Shown here piece after piece: positions 9,138 to 18,175 of a stretch of 47,869 nucleotides of DNA (position 1 is its first letter; the number at the start of each line of letters is the position of its first letter). The position numbers and the translations under genes are program-made. The notes under the pieces are model-generated. The model was not told where the DNA came from. It searched no databases and saw only the letters and a program-made list of their open reading frames with translations. Source of the DNA: Balneolaceae bacterium UBA2956 (GTDB lineage Bacteria > Bacteroidota > Rhodothermia > Balneolales > Balneolaceae); contig DEBM01000044.1 of NCBI GenBank assembly GCA_002348545.1, positions 53,253 through 101,121 of the forward strand, in the 5' to 3' direction.

Positions 9138-9225
9138 TTGGTATTTTTTAACCATGTATAGAAAATTAACAACTCAAGACCATCGCTATGAAAGGATGTT
9201 TATTGAATTAATGTTCTGAGTGTGT

Positions 9226-10236
9226 TTAAACAACGTTTACTAAGAAATATTCTTTCTCGCTATAGTTTAGTAAGCGTTCAAGAATAGGTTCCATTGTATT
9301 ATGCTGCATCAATTCCATTCGGAGTTTTTTGCCATTTCGAATTCCTTTTAGGTATTGTCCGTAGTGTTTTTTCATGATAATAACACCGTAACGTTCTCCT
9401 TGATGATCAACTGATAGTCGAAGCTGCTTAGCACACGTCTCAAGACGCTCTTTAATTGATATTTCAGCGTTATAGCTTCCTAGGTCTAGGTACTCACGCG
9501 TTTGCCTGAAAATCCAAGGATTTCCTATAGCACCTCGGCCAATCATCACGGCATCTACTCCAGTTTCATTAAATAATTTTGCAGCTAATTCAGGTGTACT
9601 TACATCGCCGTTACCTATAATAGGAATATGAAGCCCTGGAGTATTTTTAAGTTTTTTGAGCCAGGTCCAATTCGCGTCTCCTTTATATTTTTGAGCTCGT
9701 GTTCTGGCATGAACAGTTAAGGCTTTCACTCCAACGGATTGTAGCATAAGAGCTACTTCTTGTATTCGGATAGTATATTTATTCCAGCCTAAACGGGTTT
9801 TAACCGTCACAGGCTTGTTTTCAACTGCATCTACCACAGTTCCGGCCATGCGTTCCATCATGTCTATATCTTTCAAACATGCCGCTCCTGCACCTTTATT
9901 CACTACCTTGTAGACAGGGCATCCAAAGTTTATATCTACCACATCTGGGTTACTTGCTTCTGCTACCTTAGCTGCGCCATACATGGCCTCTTCTCTACCA
10001 CCAAAAATTTGAATTCCTAAAGGACGTTCAGCCTCCTGAAAACTCATTTTGTGCAAAGCTATATTTGAATCACGTATAAGTGCTTCAGAGCTAATAAATT
10101 CGGTGTACACCATATCTGCACCCATTTTTCTGCAAATTTGTCGAAATGGGGCATCAGATACATCCTCCATTGGAGCTAGAAAAAGTGGCTGTTCTCGCTT
10201 AGCTAATAATCCGTCAAAAAAATCAACTTTACTCAT
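9226..10236 (-). CDS. dusB: tRNA-dihydrouridine synthase (DusB type)
   Basis: FMN-dependent TIM-barrel enzyme reducing uridine to dihydrouridine in the tRNA D-loop. Visible signatures are the FMN-binding LAPMEDVSDAPFR near the N-terminus, the catalytic cysteine in INFGCPV, the downstream KTRLGW, and the phosphate-binding GRGAIGNPWIF. I chose the ATG at 10234-10236 (MSKVDFFDG). The frame stays open upstream to 10290, but those 18 residues are hydrophobic and not family-like. The family length fits (336 residues). Divergent from fbaB with a 130-bp shared intergenic region. Confidence 0.92.
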   Translation of the reverse strand: MSKVDFFDGLLAKREQPLFLAPMEDVSDAPFRQICRKMGADMVYTEFISSEALIRDSNIALHKMSFQEAERPLGIQIFGGREEAMYGAAKVAEASNPDVVDINFGCPVYKVVNKGAGAACLKDIDMMERMAGTVVDAVENKPVTVKTRLGWNKYTIRIQEVALMLQSVGVKALTVHARTRAQKYKGDANWTWLKKLKNTPGLHIPIIGNGDVSTPELAAKLFNETGVDAVMIGRGAIGNPWIFRQTREYLDLGSYNAEISIKERLETCAKQLRLSVDHQGERYGVIIMKKHYGQYLKGIRNGKKLRMELMQHNTMEPILERLLNYSEKEYFLVNVV

Positions 10237-10366
10237 GAAAATAAGATACAAATATATAGTATTCTTTCTGCAGTTTCTGGAAATAAGCAAGCATTTCCGT
10301 TAGTCATTTGAATGTAATACTGCTATATTTTAAATCTATTTTCTACAATAAGTTAAATGTACACTC

Positions 10367-11437
10367 ATGGATATATCGAAGATTGAAGAGTTACTGGGCG
10401 ATGATGCCTCATATTTGTTAAATCACACCAGTAAAACAATTACTAAAGATCAGTTAATAAAACCAACACCAGATTATGTAGATCAGGTATGGTATCATTC
10501 TGATCGAAATAATAGAGTTTTAGGTAATCTGCAATGGTTAATGGAATCGGGCAGATTAGGAGGTAGTGGTTATGTATCCATACTCCCGGTTGATCAAGGA
10601 ATTGAGCACTCAGCCGGAGCCTCATTTGCAAAAAACACAAATTATTTTGATCCTGAAAATATTGTAAAGTTAGCGATTGAAGCAGGTTGTAATGGTGTAG
10701 CATCAACTTTTGGTGCTCTTTGTAGTGTTTCGCGAAAATATGCTCATAAAATTCCTTTTATAGTGAAAATCAATCACAATGAATTACTCACTTTTCCTAA
10801 TACATTTGATCAAATAATGTATGGTACTATAGATCAAGCGTATGACATGGGCGCAGCTGCAGTGGGTGCAACCATTTATTTTGGTTCACAAGAATCCAAT
10901 CGTCAAATTCAAGAAGTTGCCCAAGCATTTGCCTATGCACATGAGTTAGGAATGGCTACCATTCTATGGTGTTATACTCGGAATGATGCATTTAAGGTTG
11001 ATGGAGTAGATTATCATACATCAGCTGATCTTACAGGTCAGGCCAACCATATTGGGACAACTATTGGAGCGGATATCGTGAAGCAAAAGCAGCCTACCAA
11101 TAACGGTGGATACAAAGCCTTAAATGTGGGAGATTCATCCTACGGTAAATTAGATGATCGCATTTACTCAGAATTAACTACCGACCATCCTATAGACTTA
11201 ACTCGTTATCAAGTAATTAACTCATTCATGGGGCGTGCTGGCTTAATTAACTCAGGTGGAGCCTCAGGTTCAAATGACTTCGCCGATGCGGTAAAGACAG
11301 CTGTCATTAATAAGCGTGCTGGCGGAATGGGACTGATTAGTGGTCGAAAAGCATTCCAGCGTCCTATTGCGGATGGCGTTCAACTCTTGAATATGATCCA
11401 AGATGTGTATTTGAACAAAGACGTAGATATTGCATAA
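10367..11437 (+). CDS. fbaB: Class I fructose-bisphosphate aldolase (DhnA/FbaB type)
   Basis: Schiff-base aldolase of the DhnA group (356 residues), cleaving fructose 1,6-bisphosphate to DHAP and glyceraldehyde 3-phosphate in glycolysis and gluconeogenesis. The family hallmark SILPVDQGIEHSAG is near residue 70. A TIM-barrel phosphate-binding GGASGSNDF and the active-site lysine region IGADIVKQKQP follow. The start is an ATG with no alternative nearby. Monocistronic; divergent from dusB. Confidence 0.93.
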   Translation: MDISKIEELLGDDASYLLNHTSKTITKDQLIKPTPDYVDQVWYHSDRNNRVLGNLQWLMESGRLGGSGYVSILPVDQGIEHSAGASFAKNTNYFDPENIVKLAIEAGCNGVASTFGALCSVSRKYAHKIPFIVKINHNELLTFPNTFDQIMYGTIDQAYDMGAAAVGATIYFGSQESNRQIQEVAQAFAYAHELGMATILWCYTRNDAFKVDGVDYHTSADLTGQANHIGTTIGADIVKQKQPTNNGGYKALNVGDSSYGKLDDRIYSELTTDHPIDLTRYQVINSFMGRAGLINSGGASGSNDFADAVKTAVINKRAGGMGLISGRKAFQRPIADGVQLLNMIQDVYLNKDVDIA

Positions 11438-11542
11438 AAGCATACATACCTAAACTAGACGAGTGATATTAGGAGATTATCCTAAGTCATAAAGCTTTTT
11501 TTGCCTTGTAGAGTTTTCTGGAAGGCTGTTTTATACTATAGT

Positions 11543-12583
11543 ATGAGTCAAAACAAGCGACAATTAGATAATCCAGAACAGATTATATCAAAAAAATATC
11601 TGTTTTTTTCTATTTCCTTAAGTCTTTTGACTATGTCGGGGGTTATTTGGTATACTTATACCCCAGGTATTCTACAGTATTTAGCGCCCAAAAGACTTCC
11701 TGGGCTTGGCATTGCTTTAGTAGTTTCCTTTTTAAGGGTATGGTTTTCTGCAGCAAAAATCCGATTTTTATCTGCAGGAGTTGTTAGTTGGTTAGGGGCA
11801 TTTAGGGTGCAATTGAGCTGGGATTTTACCTCAGCAGTAACACCATCAACCATAGGTGGCGCTCCTATGGCAACCTATGCCATGACCAAAGAAGGTTTAA
11901 GGTTAGGTGAGTCTACAGCTATCACATTATATAGTGTACTATTGGATCAAATTTGGTTCGCTATCGCCATTCCAACCTTACTTGTGGCTGGTGTCTATAT
12001 GGATGTAGTTCCGCCATCGGTAGGTTTTATAGGTGAAGTATCTATGCTAATACTGTATATTTCCCTGCTTTCATATGCTGGAGTGCTTGCATATGGTGTT
12101 TTAATTAAACCATCGGCTATATCAAAAATCATCAAGTGGTTTGCAAAGTTACCATTTTTTAGTAGACACAGAGATAAGATACACTCAGAAGCAGTTAATC
12201 TGGAACAATATGCTTACCAGCTTAAAGCAAAACCATTTTGTTTTCTTTTACAAGCTTTTTTTTACTCCACCATGTCTTGGCTAGCTAGAGTCGCACTTGC
12301 ACCCATTGTAATATTAAGTTTGTTGCCAGCACCTGAGTTACTTTCAGTACTACGAAGCTTGGCGATGAATTTAGCCTTTTTAGTCGTCCCAACTCCTGGA
12401 GGTAGCGGTGGAGTAGAAGGACTTTTTGTTTTGTTTCAGGGGCCTTTAGTATCAAGAGAAGCATTTATTGGTCTTGCATTATTTTTATGGAGGATCATAA
12501 GTTATTATATCACTATTGCTATGGGAATGATGGCAACCACGTGGTACGTAAACCAAAAAGTTCATGAGTATAAACGTAACTAA
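11543..12583 (+). CDS. Lysylphosphatidylglycerol synthase/flippase-like integral membrane protein (UPF0104)
   Basis: Multi-pass inner-membrane protein, 346 residues from the ATG at 11543 (MSQNKRQL). The frame is open from a TTG at 11501, but the ATG gives a normal charged N-terminus. About eight hydrophobic segments are visible, with the family motifs TPSTIGGAPMATYAM, a charged middle loop and the C-terminal TPGGSGGVEGLF. This is the membrane part of MprF-like proteins, without the aminoacyl-transferase domain. Relatives translocate or sense lipids, but the substrate is unknown here. It lies between fbaB and radA with clear gaps, so it is probably independent. Confidence 0.8.
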   Translation: MSQNKRQLDNPEQIISKKYLFFSISLSLLTMSGVIWYTYTPGILQYLAPKRLPGLGIALVVSFLRVWFSAAKIRFLSAGVVSWLGAFRVQLSWDFTSAVTPSTIGGAPMATYAMTKEGLRLGESTAITLYSVLLDQIWFAIAIPTLLVAGVYMDVVPPSVGFIGEVSMLILYISLLSYAGVLAYGVLIKPSAISKIIKWFAKLPFFSRHRDKIHSEAVNLEQYAYQLKAKPFCFLLQAFFYSTMSWLARVALAPIVILSLLPAPELLSVLRSLAMNLAFLVVPTPGGSGGVEGLFVLFQGPLVSREAFIGLALFLWRIISYYITIAMGMMATTWYVNQKVHEYKRN

Positions 12584-12683
12584 GAGCAAGTAGTATAAAT
12601 GAAGAAAGTTTTTATCATTGTAGATGAACTCTCCCATGCTGATTAACTGAAAAAAACAGAGTATAATATTCTAAGACTATTGT

Positions 12684-14045
12684 ATGGCTAAATTGAATCA
12701 AATTTTCGTTTGCACATCATGTGGGCATGAATCGCCGAAATGGCTGGGAACTTGTCCAGGTTGTAAAGAGTGGAATTGTTACGTTGAGCAGGAAAAAATA
12801 ACGGGTAAAACCAAGCTGCATAAAGCTAAAATTGCTGGATTAGAGTTAGAACACGCACCAAAACCACAAATGCTAAATGATATTACAGTTACGGATACTT
12901 CTCGATTTCAAACTGGAATCGTTGAATTTGATAGAGTATTGGGTGGGGGGTGTATGCATGGATCCTATGTACTTATTGGTGGAGCACCTGGGGTTGGTAA
13001 AAGTACACTCACCCTTCAAATAGCGAAGCATCAACCTAATTTATCAATTCTGTATTGCGCTGGAGAAGAATCTGTTATACAGATAAAGCAGCGAGCCAAG
13101 CGTATTGGGGTTACTTCAGATAAATTATGGTTAATAAATGAGACACAAATAGAATCTATTATAGAACAGGCCCAAAAATTACAACCAGATTTACTAATAG
13201 TGGATTCTATTCAAACTGTTTATAGAAATCAGTTAAGTAGTATGCCAGGGAGTGTAGCTCAGGTAAAAGAGTGTGCTGCATTACTTCAGCAATTGGCTAA
13301 AAAATCTAAACTGTCAATTATGATTATTGGCCATATCACCAAAGAAGGGGATATTGCAGGCCCTCGAATCCTAGAGCATATGGTAGATACTGTACTTAGT
13401 TTTGAAGGAGATGATCACTATACTTACCGCCTGTTGAGAAGTATAAAAAATAGATTTGGGCCTGCTAACGAGGTAGGCGTTTTCGAAATGCAGCAAGATG
13501 GCTTGGATCAAGTTCCCAATCCTTCTGCCTATTTTTTGGAAGAACGAAATCAAGAGGTGTCCGGAAGTGCCGTTGGATGTATTATGGAGGGTAGTCGACC
13601 AATATTAATAGAACTACAAGCATTAGTAAGCCCAAGTGCCTATGGGACTCCGCAACGTACTGTTACTGGAATTGATCGTAATCGCGTTTTGTTACTTTTG
13701 GCAGTTTTAGAAAAGCGTACTGGCTTTAAATTTTCGGATAAGGATGTATATGTTAATGTAGCTGGTGGCTTAAAAATAAAAGATCCTTCAGCCGATCTTG
13801 CGTTATGTATTGCTTTGATATCTTCATTATTAGATATTTCTTTAGATTACAATCAACTCTGGTTGGGTGAAATAGGACTTGCTGGGGAAATAAGACGGGT
13901 GAGCCAGCTAGAACGTCGCATTAAAGAAGCTGAAAAACTAGGCTTTACTTTTGGTTGGATTCACAATAACCACAACTCCAAAAAGCCTCCATATCACCTT
14001 AAGGATGTACTGCAAAGTTTTATGCAAAAAAAAAGCCCTAAATAA
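12684..14045 (+). CDS. radA: DNA repair protein RadA (Sms)
   Basis: Full-length RadA, 453 residues. Order of domains: N-terminal zinc ribbon (CTSCG and CPGC, residues ~10-30), RecA-like ATPase with Walker A GGAPGVGKST, the RadA-specific KNRFG motif, and a C-terminal Lon-protease-like domain with DPSADLALC. It is a branch-migration helicase in recombination. The last codons (AAA AGC CCT AAA TAA) also form one arm of the terminator of the convergent rpsU gene. Confidence 0.96.
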   Translation: MAKLNQIFVCTSCGHESPKWLGTCPGCKEWNCYVEQEKITGKTKLHKAKIAGLELEHAPKPQMLNDITVTDTSRFQTGIVEFDRVLGGGCMHGSYVLIGGAPGVGKSTLTLQIAKHQPNLSILYCAGEESVIQIKQRAKRIGVTSDKLWLINETQIESIIEQAQKLQPDLLIVDSIQTVYRNQLSSMPGSVAQVKECAALLQQLAKKSKLSIMIIGHITKEGDIAGPRILEHMVDTVLSFEGDDHYTYRLLRSIKNRFGPANEVGVFEMQQDGLDQVPNPSAYFLEERNQEVSGSAVGCIMEGSRPILIELQALVSPSAYGTPQRTVTGIDRNRVLLLLAVLEKRTGFKFSDKDVYVNVAGGLKIKDPSADLALCIALISSLLDISLDYNQLWLGEIGLAGEIRRVSQLERRIKEAEKLGFTFGWIHNNHNSKKPPYHLKDVLQSFMQKKSPK

Positions 14046-14055
14046 ACAAGGGCTT
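14026..14055 (-). terminator. Rho-independent terminator of rpsU, overlapping the radA 3' end
   Basis: Read on the minus strand, AAGCCCT (14055-14049) pairs with AGGGCTT (14039-14033) around a 9-nt loop, followed by nine T (14034-14026). The T-tract and half the stem are radA coding sequence. Confidence 0.85.
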
Positions 14056-14080
14056 CTAGTGATAAGAATCAGGAGAAAAA

Positions 14081-14275
14081 CTAGAAGTTTTCTCTTTGTC
14101 GTCGACGCTGCTCACGGACGGCTTTTTTCATGGCTTCCCGTCGTTCAATAGATGGCTTAGTGAATTGCTGACGGTCCTTGTATTCGTTGAGAATGCGAGA
14201 ACGTGTCACTATTTTTTTGAAACGATTAATTGCGCGTTCAACGCTTTCATTGTCTTTGACTTCAACACCTAGCAT
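14081..14275 (-). CDS. rpsU: 30S ribosomal protein S21 (bS21)
   Basis: Sixty-four residues, starting MLGVEVKDNESVE, with the conserved AINRFKK core and a basic tail ending RRRQREN. bS21 sits near the anti-SD end of 16S rRNA in the small subunit. Unlike most genes in this window it has an SD-like sequence (AAAGGA, rc at 14287-14292) 11 nt before the ATG. In Flavobacterium, where SD sequences are rare, rpsU is reported to keep an SD used for autoregulation. Its own terminator lies inside the 3' end of radA. Confidence 0.95.
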   Translation of the reverse strand: MLGVEVKDNESVERAINRFKKIVTRSRILNEYKDRQQFTKPSIERREAMKKAVREQRRRQRENF

Positions 14276-14286
14276 TAAATCTCACT

Positions 14287-14292
14287 TCCTTT
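14287..14292 (-). promoter_or_regulatory. SD-like ribosome-binding site of rpsU
   Basis: On the minus strand the leader reads AAAGGA-AGTGAGATTTA-ATG, so AAAGGA is complementary to the UCCUUU anti-SD core with an 11-nt spacer. Neighbouring genes such as the palmitoyltransferase, fumC and the sugar porter show nothing comparable. Confidence 0.6.
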
Positions 14293-14420
14293 CGTTTTAA
14301 TGTTTATGATAAATAGAATCATAATATAAGGCTTTTTATCAAGGATAAAAATGTATATATATTAATAAATAGTCGAAAAAAATATCTAAAATGCTAATAG
14401 GTACGAATAGTGAACGTAAA

Positions 14421-15239
14421 TCAGTTGTGATTTAAAATCCATTTTTTATCTAACCATTGAGGATTTAGTCCTACACCAAATAAAGCATAATCATATTTTG
14501 AAGGGTCTGATGGATCAAGGATTACAAGTTGCTGTTGTAATTCTTCTACTGCCTTCCAATCATTTTGTTTCCTGGTAATAAGACCCAACCTTCTGCTCTG
14601 TCTAGCCACATGAACATCCAATGGTATATAAATTTGGGATGGAGACATAAAGCTCATGCTACCAACATCTACTGGGCCATTTCGAATTGTCCAACGTAGA
14701 TACATGTAGAGCCGTTTACATGATCCACCTTTCTCAGGATTAGAAATATGCCTTCGGGTTCGGGCTGGTATTTCAGGGAAAAAACGAAAGAACTCCTCAT
14801 GGAAAACCCCCATCAATGGTCGGTTTTCTACTATTGAATAATTTAAGCAATTTGCCCAAAAAGCTTCAAAAGTAGTGTAGCGAATTAGGATTTGTTGTAT
14901 GGTTTTGACTAACCAATACATATCCTCGGAATTAAATGTCCTATGCTTAAAGCCCACTAATCTATGGGTATCCAGTTCAGTAAAATTACCAATAAAGTCT
15001 AGTGGTTTGTATGCCATTCTATCCAGTAAATCATGGACTTTAGCAATAACGATAGAGCGCTTACCCCATGCCATTGTAGCAGTAAAAAATCCTGCTACAT
15101 TAATCTCTTCTGCATCATCAAAAGCGTGTAAAAATTGAATAGGGTCATCTTCTATATAGGCTGGAACCTCCATTCTCTCCACCCATTTATCTAATACAGG
15201 CTTAAGCTTGAGTAGGTATTTTTTGGATCGTTTACGCAA
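14421..15239 (-). CDS. DUF2400/TIGR02757-family protein
   Basis: Cytosolic protein of 272 residues recognised as DUF2400 by YIEDDPIQFLHAF, the GFFTATMAWGKR segment, PLDVHVARQSRRLGL and the C-terminal YDYALFGVGLN. The family is widespread in Bacteroidota-like bacteria and has a helical HhH-like fold reminiscent of DNA glycosylases, but its function is not established. Its start overlaps the mutY stop by 8 bp (15232-15239), so it is translationally coupled to mutY. That supports a DNA-repair-related role, as inference. Confidence 0.85.
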   Translation of the reverse strand: MRKRSKKYLLKLKPVLDKWVERMEVPAYIEDDPIQFLHAFDDAEEINVAGFFTATMAWGKRSIVIAKVHDLLDRMAYKPLDFIGNFTELDTHRLVGFKHRTFNSEDMYWLVKTIQQILIRYTTFEAFWANCLNYSIVENRPLMGVFHEEFFRFFPEIPARTRRHISNPEKGGSCKRLYMYLRWTIRNGPVDVGSMSFMSPSQIYIPLDVHVARQSRRLGLITRKQNDWKAVEELQQQLVILDPSDPSKYDYALFGVGLNPQWLDKKWILNHN

Positions 15240-16341
15240 ATTGTTTCATTAGAGCAATGGTTAAGGTCTTGTTGGCCTTTGGGAAGGGGTAGTTTTCCAA
15301 ATCCTGGATAGAGACCCATTTAATTTGATCACTCGCTTTAGCTGACGGAATTTGCAGGGTTTCTGTGGGCTTTAAAACACAAAGATAGGCACTTAGGGTG
15401 ATAGTGAAATGCGAATAGGTATGATTCAAGCTCATAAAATCTTCAATTATACAGATTTCTATACCTAACTCTTCCTTGATTTCTCTATGTAATGCTTGGA
15501 GGCTGGTTTCATCATTTTCCTGTTTTCCTCCTGGAAATTCCCATAAACCACCTAACATAGTATCCAAGGGTCGTTGGGCAATTAATACTTCTTCTTTATC
15601 ATTTAGAATAATCGCCACCGAAATAGCCTGATGTGGGCGTTTAGTTTTTTTTGAAGTGTACGGTATTTGATCAGTCTTAGTGGTGCGGTATGCAATACAT
15701 TTAGAAGCAAGTGGGCATGATTTACAAGATGGTCTGATGGGAGTACAAATCATTGCTCCTAATTCCATCATTGCCTGATTAAAGTCGGCAGGTGGTTGTC
15801 CCTTTATCCACTGATCTACTTCTTGCTGCACCATTTTTCGAGTGCCTATTTTTCGTGTATCCTGTTCAATGCCGCAAAACCGGGTAACGGTCCGGATTAC
15901 ATTTCCATCCATCACCGCATATTCTAAGCCAAATGCTATGCTTGCTATTGCTGCTGCTGTATATGGCCCAATGCCGGGGAGTGATAGAAGTTCTTTATAA
16001 TCTTTAGGAATTAAACCCGCATAGTTTTCTAAGACTAATTGTGCTGTTTTGTGGATATTTCTAGCTCTACTGTAGTAGCCGAGTCCTTCCCACTGCTTTA
16101 AAACTTGTTGAGTAGATGCAGCAGCGAGGTATTGAACACTTGGAAAGACCGACATAAATCGATTATAGAAGGGAAGTGCCTGATCCACTCTGGTTTGTTG
16201 CAGCATAATTTCTGAAATCCAGATAGCATAAGGATCCTTAGAATCTCTCCAAGGCATACTTCGTTTATTTATGTCAAACCACGATAATAGGCCTTCGGCA
16301 CAGTTGGAGTCGAAAAGCATGTCCAGTTCTGGTTTACTCAT
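15232..16341 (-). CDS. mutY: A/G-specific adenine glycosylase MutY
   Basis: MutY of 369 residues, which removes adenine mispaired with 8-oxoguanine. Visible parts in order: the catalytic Glu in ISEIMLQQTRV, the HhH motif LPGIGPYTAAA, the catalytic Asp in MDGNV, the iron-sulfur cluster cysteines with C-x6-C-x2-C-x5-C spacing (ending CPLASKC), and a C-terminal NUDIX-like domain with LWEFPGGKQENDE that recognises 8-oxoG. It is 8 bp after the exported protein at 16350 and overlaps the DUF2400 gene, forming a three-gene minus-strand operon. Confidence 0.95.
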   Translation of the reverse strand: MSKPELDMLFDSNCAEGLLSWFDINKRSMPWRDSKDPYAIWISEIMLQQTRVDQALPFYNRFMSVFPSVQYLAAASTQQVLKQWEGLGYYSRARNIHKTAQLVLENYAGLIPKDYKELLSLPGIGPYTAAAIASIAFGLEYAVMDGNVIRTVTRFCGIEQDTRKIGTRKMVQQEVDQWIKGQPPADFNQAMMELGAMICTPIRPSCKSCPLASKCIAYRTTKTDQIPYTSKKTKRPHQAISVAIILNDKEEVLIAQRPLDTMLGGLWEFPGGKQENDETSLQALHREIKEELGIEICIIEDFMSLNHTYSHFTITLSAYLCVLKPTETLQIPSAKASDQIKWVSIQDLENYPFPKANKTLTIALMKQFA

Positions 16342-16349
16342 GCTTGTTC

Positions 16350-17966
16350 TTAATTATTGTCCCGAGGCAAACCAATCACATTCAACTCTACTTGTACAGA
16401 GCTTGCCGCACCCAAGGCATCTGTTGCTATAACTTTGAATCGATGTACGCCTAAATCTTTCTCAGTAGGTGTCCATGATAGTTCTCCACTTTTTTCATCT
16501 AAGCGAGCACCTTCGGGTAGATCTACCCCTAAAAAGCGAATCAATGATTCCTGGCTATATTTAGCCTCTGGGTCCATGGCTGTATAGGTGACCTTATACG
16601 GATCTCCCATTATCAATGTATTTGTACGAACGGGACTGATTCTAGGGGGATTATTAAAACTAGTGATGTCTATTTGAACAAAGGTACTATCTAGCAATCC
16701 AGTAGAACTTTGCGCAATAATATGGAGTCGATGGATACCTATTTGATTGAATTGAGGCTGCCAAAATACTCCTTGTCCCTTAATTTTCATTCCACTTGGT
16801 GCACTCTTTACACTATACCGAATGGCATTGGTTGGCCAATCTTCTGCCACTTGAATACCAAATAGAATAGGGTTTGGATAGGGTACAATTTTGGGTTTAT
16901 AAGGAAGCAAAGTTAATGTATTAGGCAAGGATTTTGAGTCCACTAGCCTCTCAGAGCTTACAGAGTCTAATCGGCTCTCTTGTTTGCTTGAATCCGAGAC
17001 ACCACTGGTTTCAGTAACAGTGTGAACCCTTCCTAATGCACCAAATTCATGAAGCCATAACCGATCTATATCCCCTGTCAAATGGTAGTTAGCACCTGCA
17101 TTATTCTTCCAAAGGGTTACTTTATCATCGGCTAATAACCAAATTTCTTTCTCTGTGCTTTCAATGAAGTAGGTGTCTTTGTACTTAATTATATCCATGA
17201 TAGTAGTACCTATGTAGGTCAATGGTTGGCTGGAGCCATTTTTGCTAATGCGGAAAAGCTCCCCATCTTCACTACTACCAAATAGTTCATTCTCCACCAA
17301 ATGTAATTGAATGATATCTGGGTTAATATCCGTCACGCCAACCCACTCTAAGGTATCTTCATTTATCGTCCATGAAAAATTATGCAGTTTTGATGGGCTA
17401 AGTACTAATAGTTGTTGGGAGCGAGGTGTACTTAACACATCTAGCACAGTTTCTTTTTGTAGCACTTCATGGGCAATGAACGTAACAGAAGAGTCAAAAG
17501 CTTCTGGATTTTGCAATCCTAATACCCCTAAACCTTCACTACCTAGGGCGAGGTACACATAGTCACGAAGTCGCGCTATTCCTCTAGGCTCTGTGGGTAA
17601 ATAGGTAGAAGTATACACACCCAACACAGAGGTAGGCTCTAAAACAGTTAATCGTTTCCCGTTACCAAATAAATAGGCAAATCGGATATCTGTAACAATT
17701 TTATTGCCTCGTCGTTGCATCCCCATATTTGTATACAGCCATTGAGTATTATCGTTGCTAACTCTAAAAACAGCTAAGCCTTCTTGCTCAGAAAGAACAT
17801 AAAGATGACTTGGACTTGATGCAATATCCAACACATTGTCTATATCCATAGTGGGGTTATACCGAAAATCCTGGCTTTTTGGCTGGGCTAGTATATTTTG
17901 ATAACTAATAATCAGAAAGATTAGTATTAAAGAGAAGATTAAATATGATTTCTTAGCGTTCATCAC
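16350..17966 (-). CDS. Exported protein with beta-propeller-like N-terminus and two Ig-like (cadherin/He_PIG) domains
   Basis: Protein of 538 residues with an N-terminal signal peptide (hydrophobic residues ~8-26, cleavage after a QNILAQ-like site). Residues ~35-320 show repeated short strand patterns of a WD/propeller type (VLDIASSPSHLYVLS, GIARLRDYVYLAL). The C-terminus has two putative Ig domains, each with the bacterial-cadherin signature (GVFWQPQFNQIGIHRL; GELSWTPTEKDLGVHRF). It ends without a T9SS sorting motif. Likely periplasmic or surface-exposed; the function is unknown. It is the first gene of an operon with mutY, an odd pairing. The ATG could be the first or the second Met. Confidence 0.72.
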   Translation of the reverse strand: MMNAKKSYLIFSLILIFLIISYQNILAQPKSQDFRYNPTMDIDNVLDIASSPSHLYVLSEQEGLAVFRVSNDNTQWLYTNMGMQRRGNKIVTDIRFAYLFGNGKRLTVLEPTSVLGVYTSTYLPTEPRGIARLRDYVYLALGSEGLGVLGLQNPEAFDSSVTFIAHEVLQKETVLDVLSTPRSQQLLVLSPSKLHNFSWTINEDTLEWVGVTDINPDIIQLHLVENELFGSSEDGELFRISKNGSSQPLTYIGTTIMDIIKYKDTYFIESTEKEIWLLADDKVTLWKNNAGANYHLTGDIDRLWLHEFGALGRVHTVTETSGVSDSSKQESRLDSVSSERLVDSKSLPNTLTLLPYKPKIVPYPNPILFGIQVAEDWPTNAIRYSVKSAPSGMKIKGQGVFWQPQFNQIGIHRLHIIAQSSTGLLDSTFVQIDITSFNNPPRISPVRTNTLIMGDPYKVTYTAMDPEAKYSQESLIRFLGVDLPEGARLDEKSGELSWTPTEKDLGVHRFKVIATDALGAASSVQVELNVIGLPRDNN

Positions 17967-18175
17967 GAGTGTATTGAGTATTCTTCGATGGTTTGATGCT
18001 ACAAATAGATGCTAAAATATTTTTTGGAGCTAGAATTAGATTATATAAATATTCAGGCTGAGAGTGTTTGGTCATATTTATATTTTAGTATTTAATTAGG
18101 CAGCGATTCTCTGTCCACTTTTTACTAAAGAGAAATAAATAAACTTATTAGAAATTACTATTCTTTAATATTTAA

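Noticed and set aside
10049..10303. ORF of 84 residues on the plus strand
   Set aside because: It lies antisense to the N-terminal part of dusB and has no family-like features.
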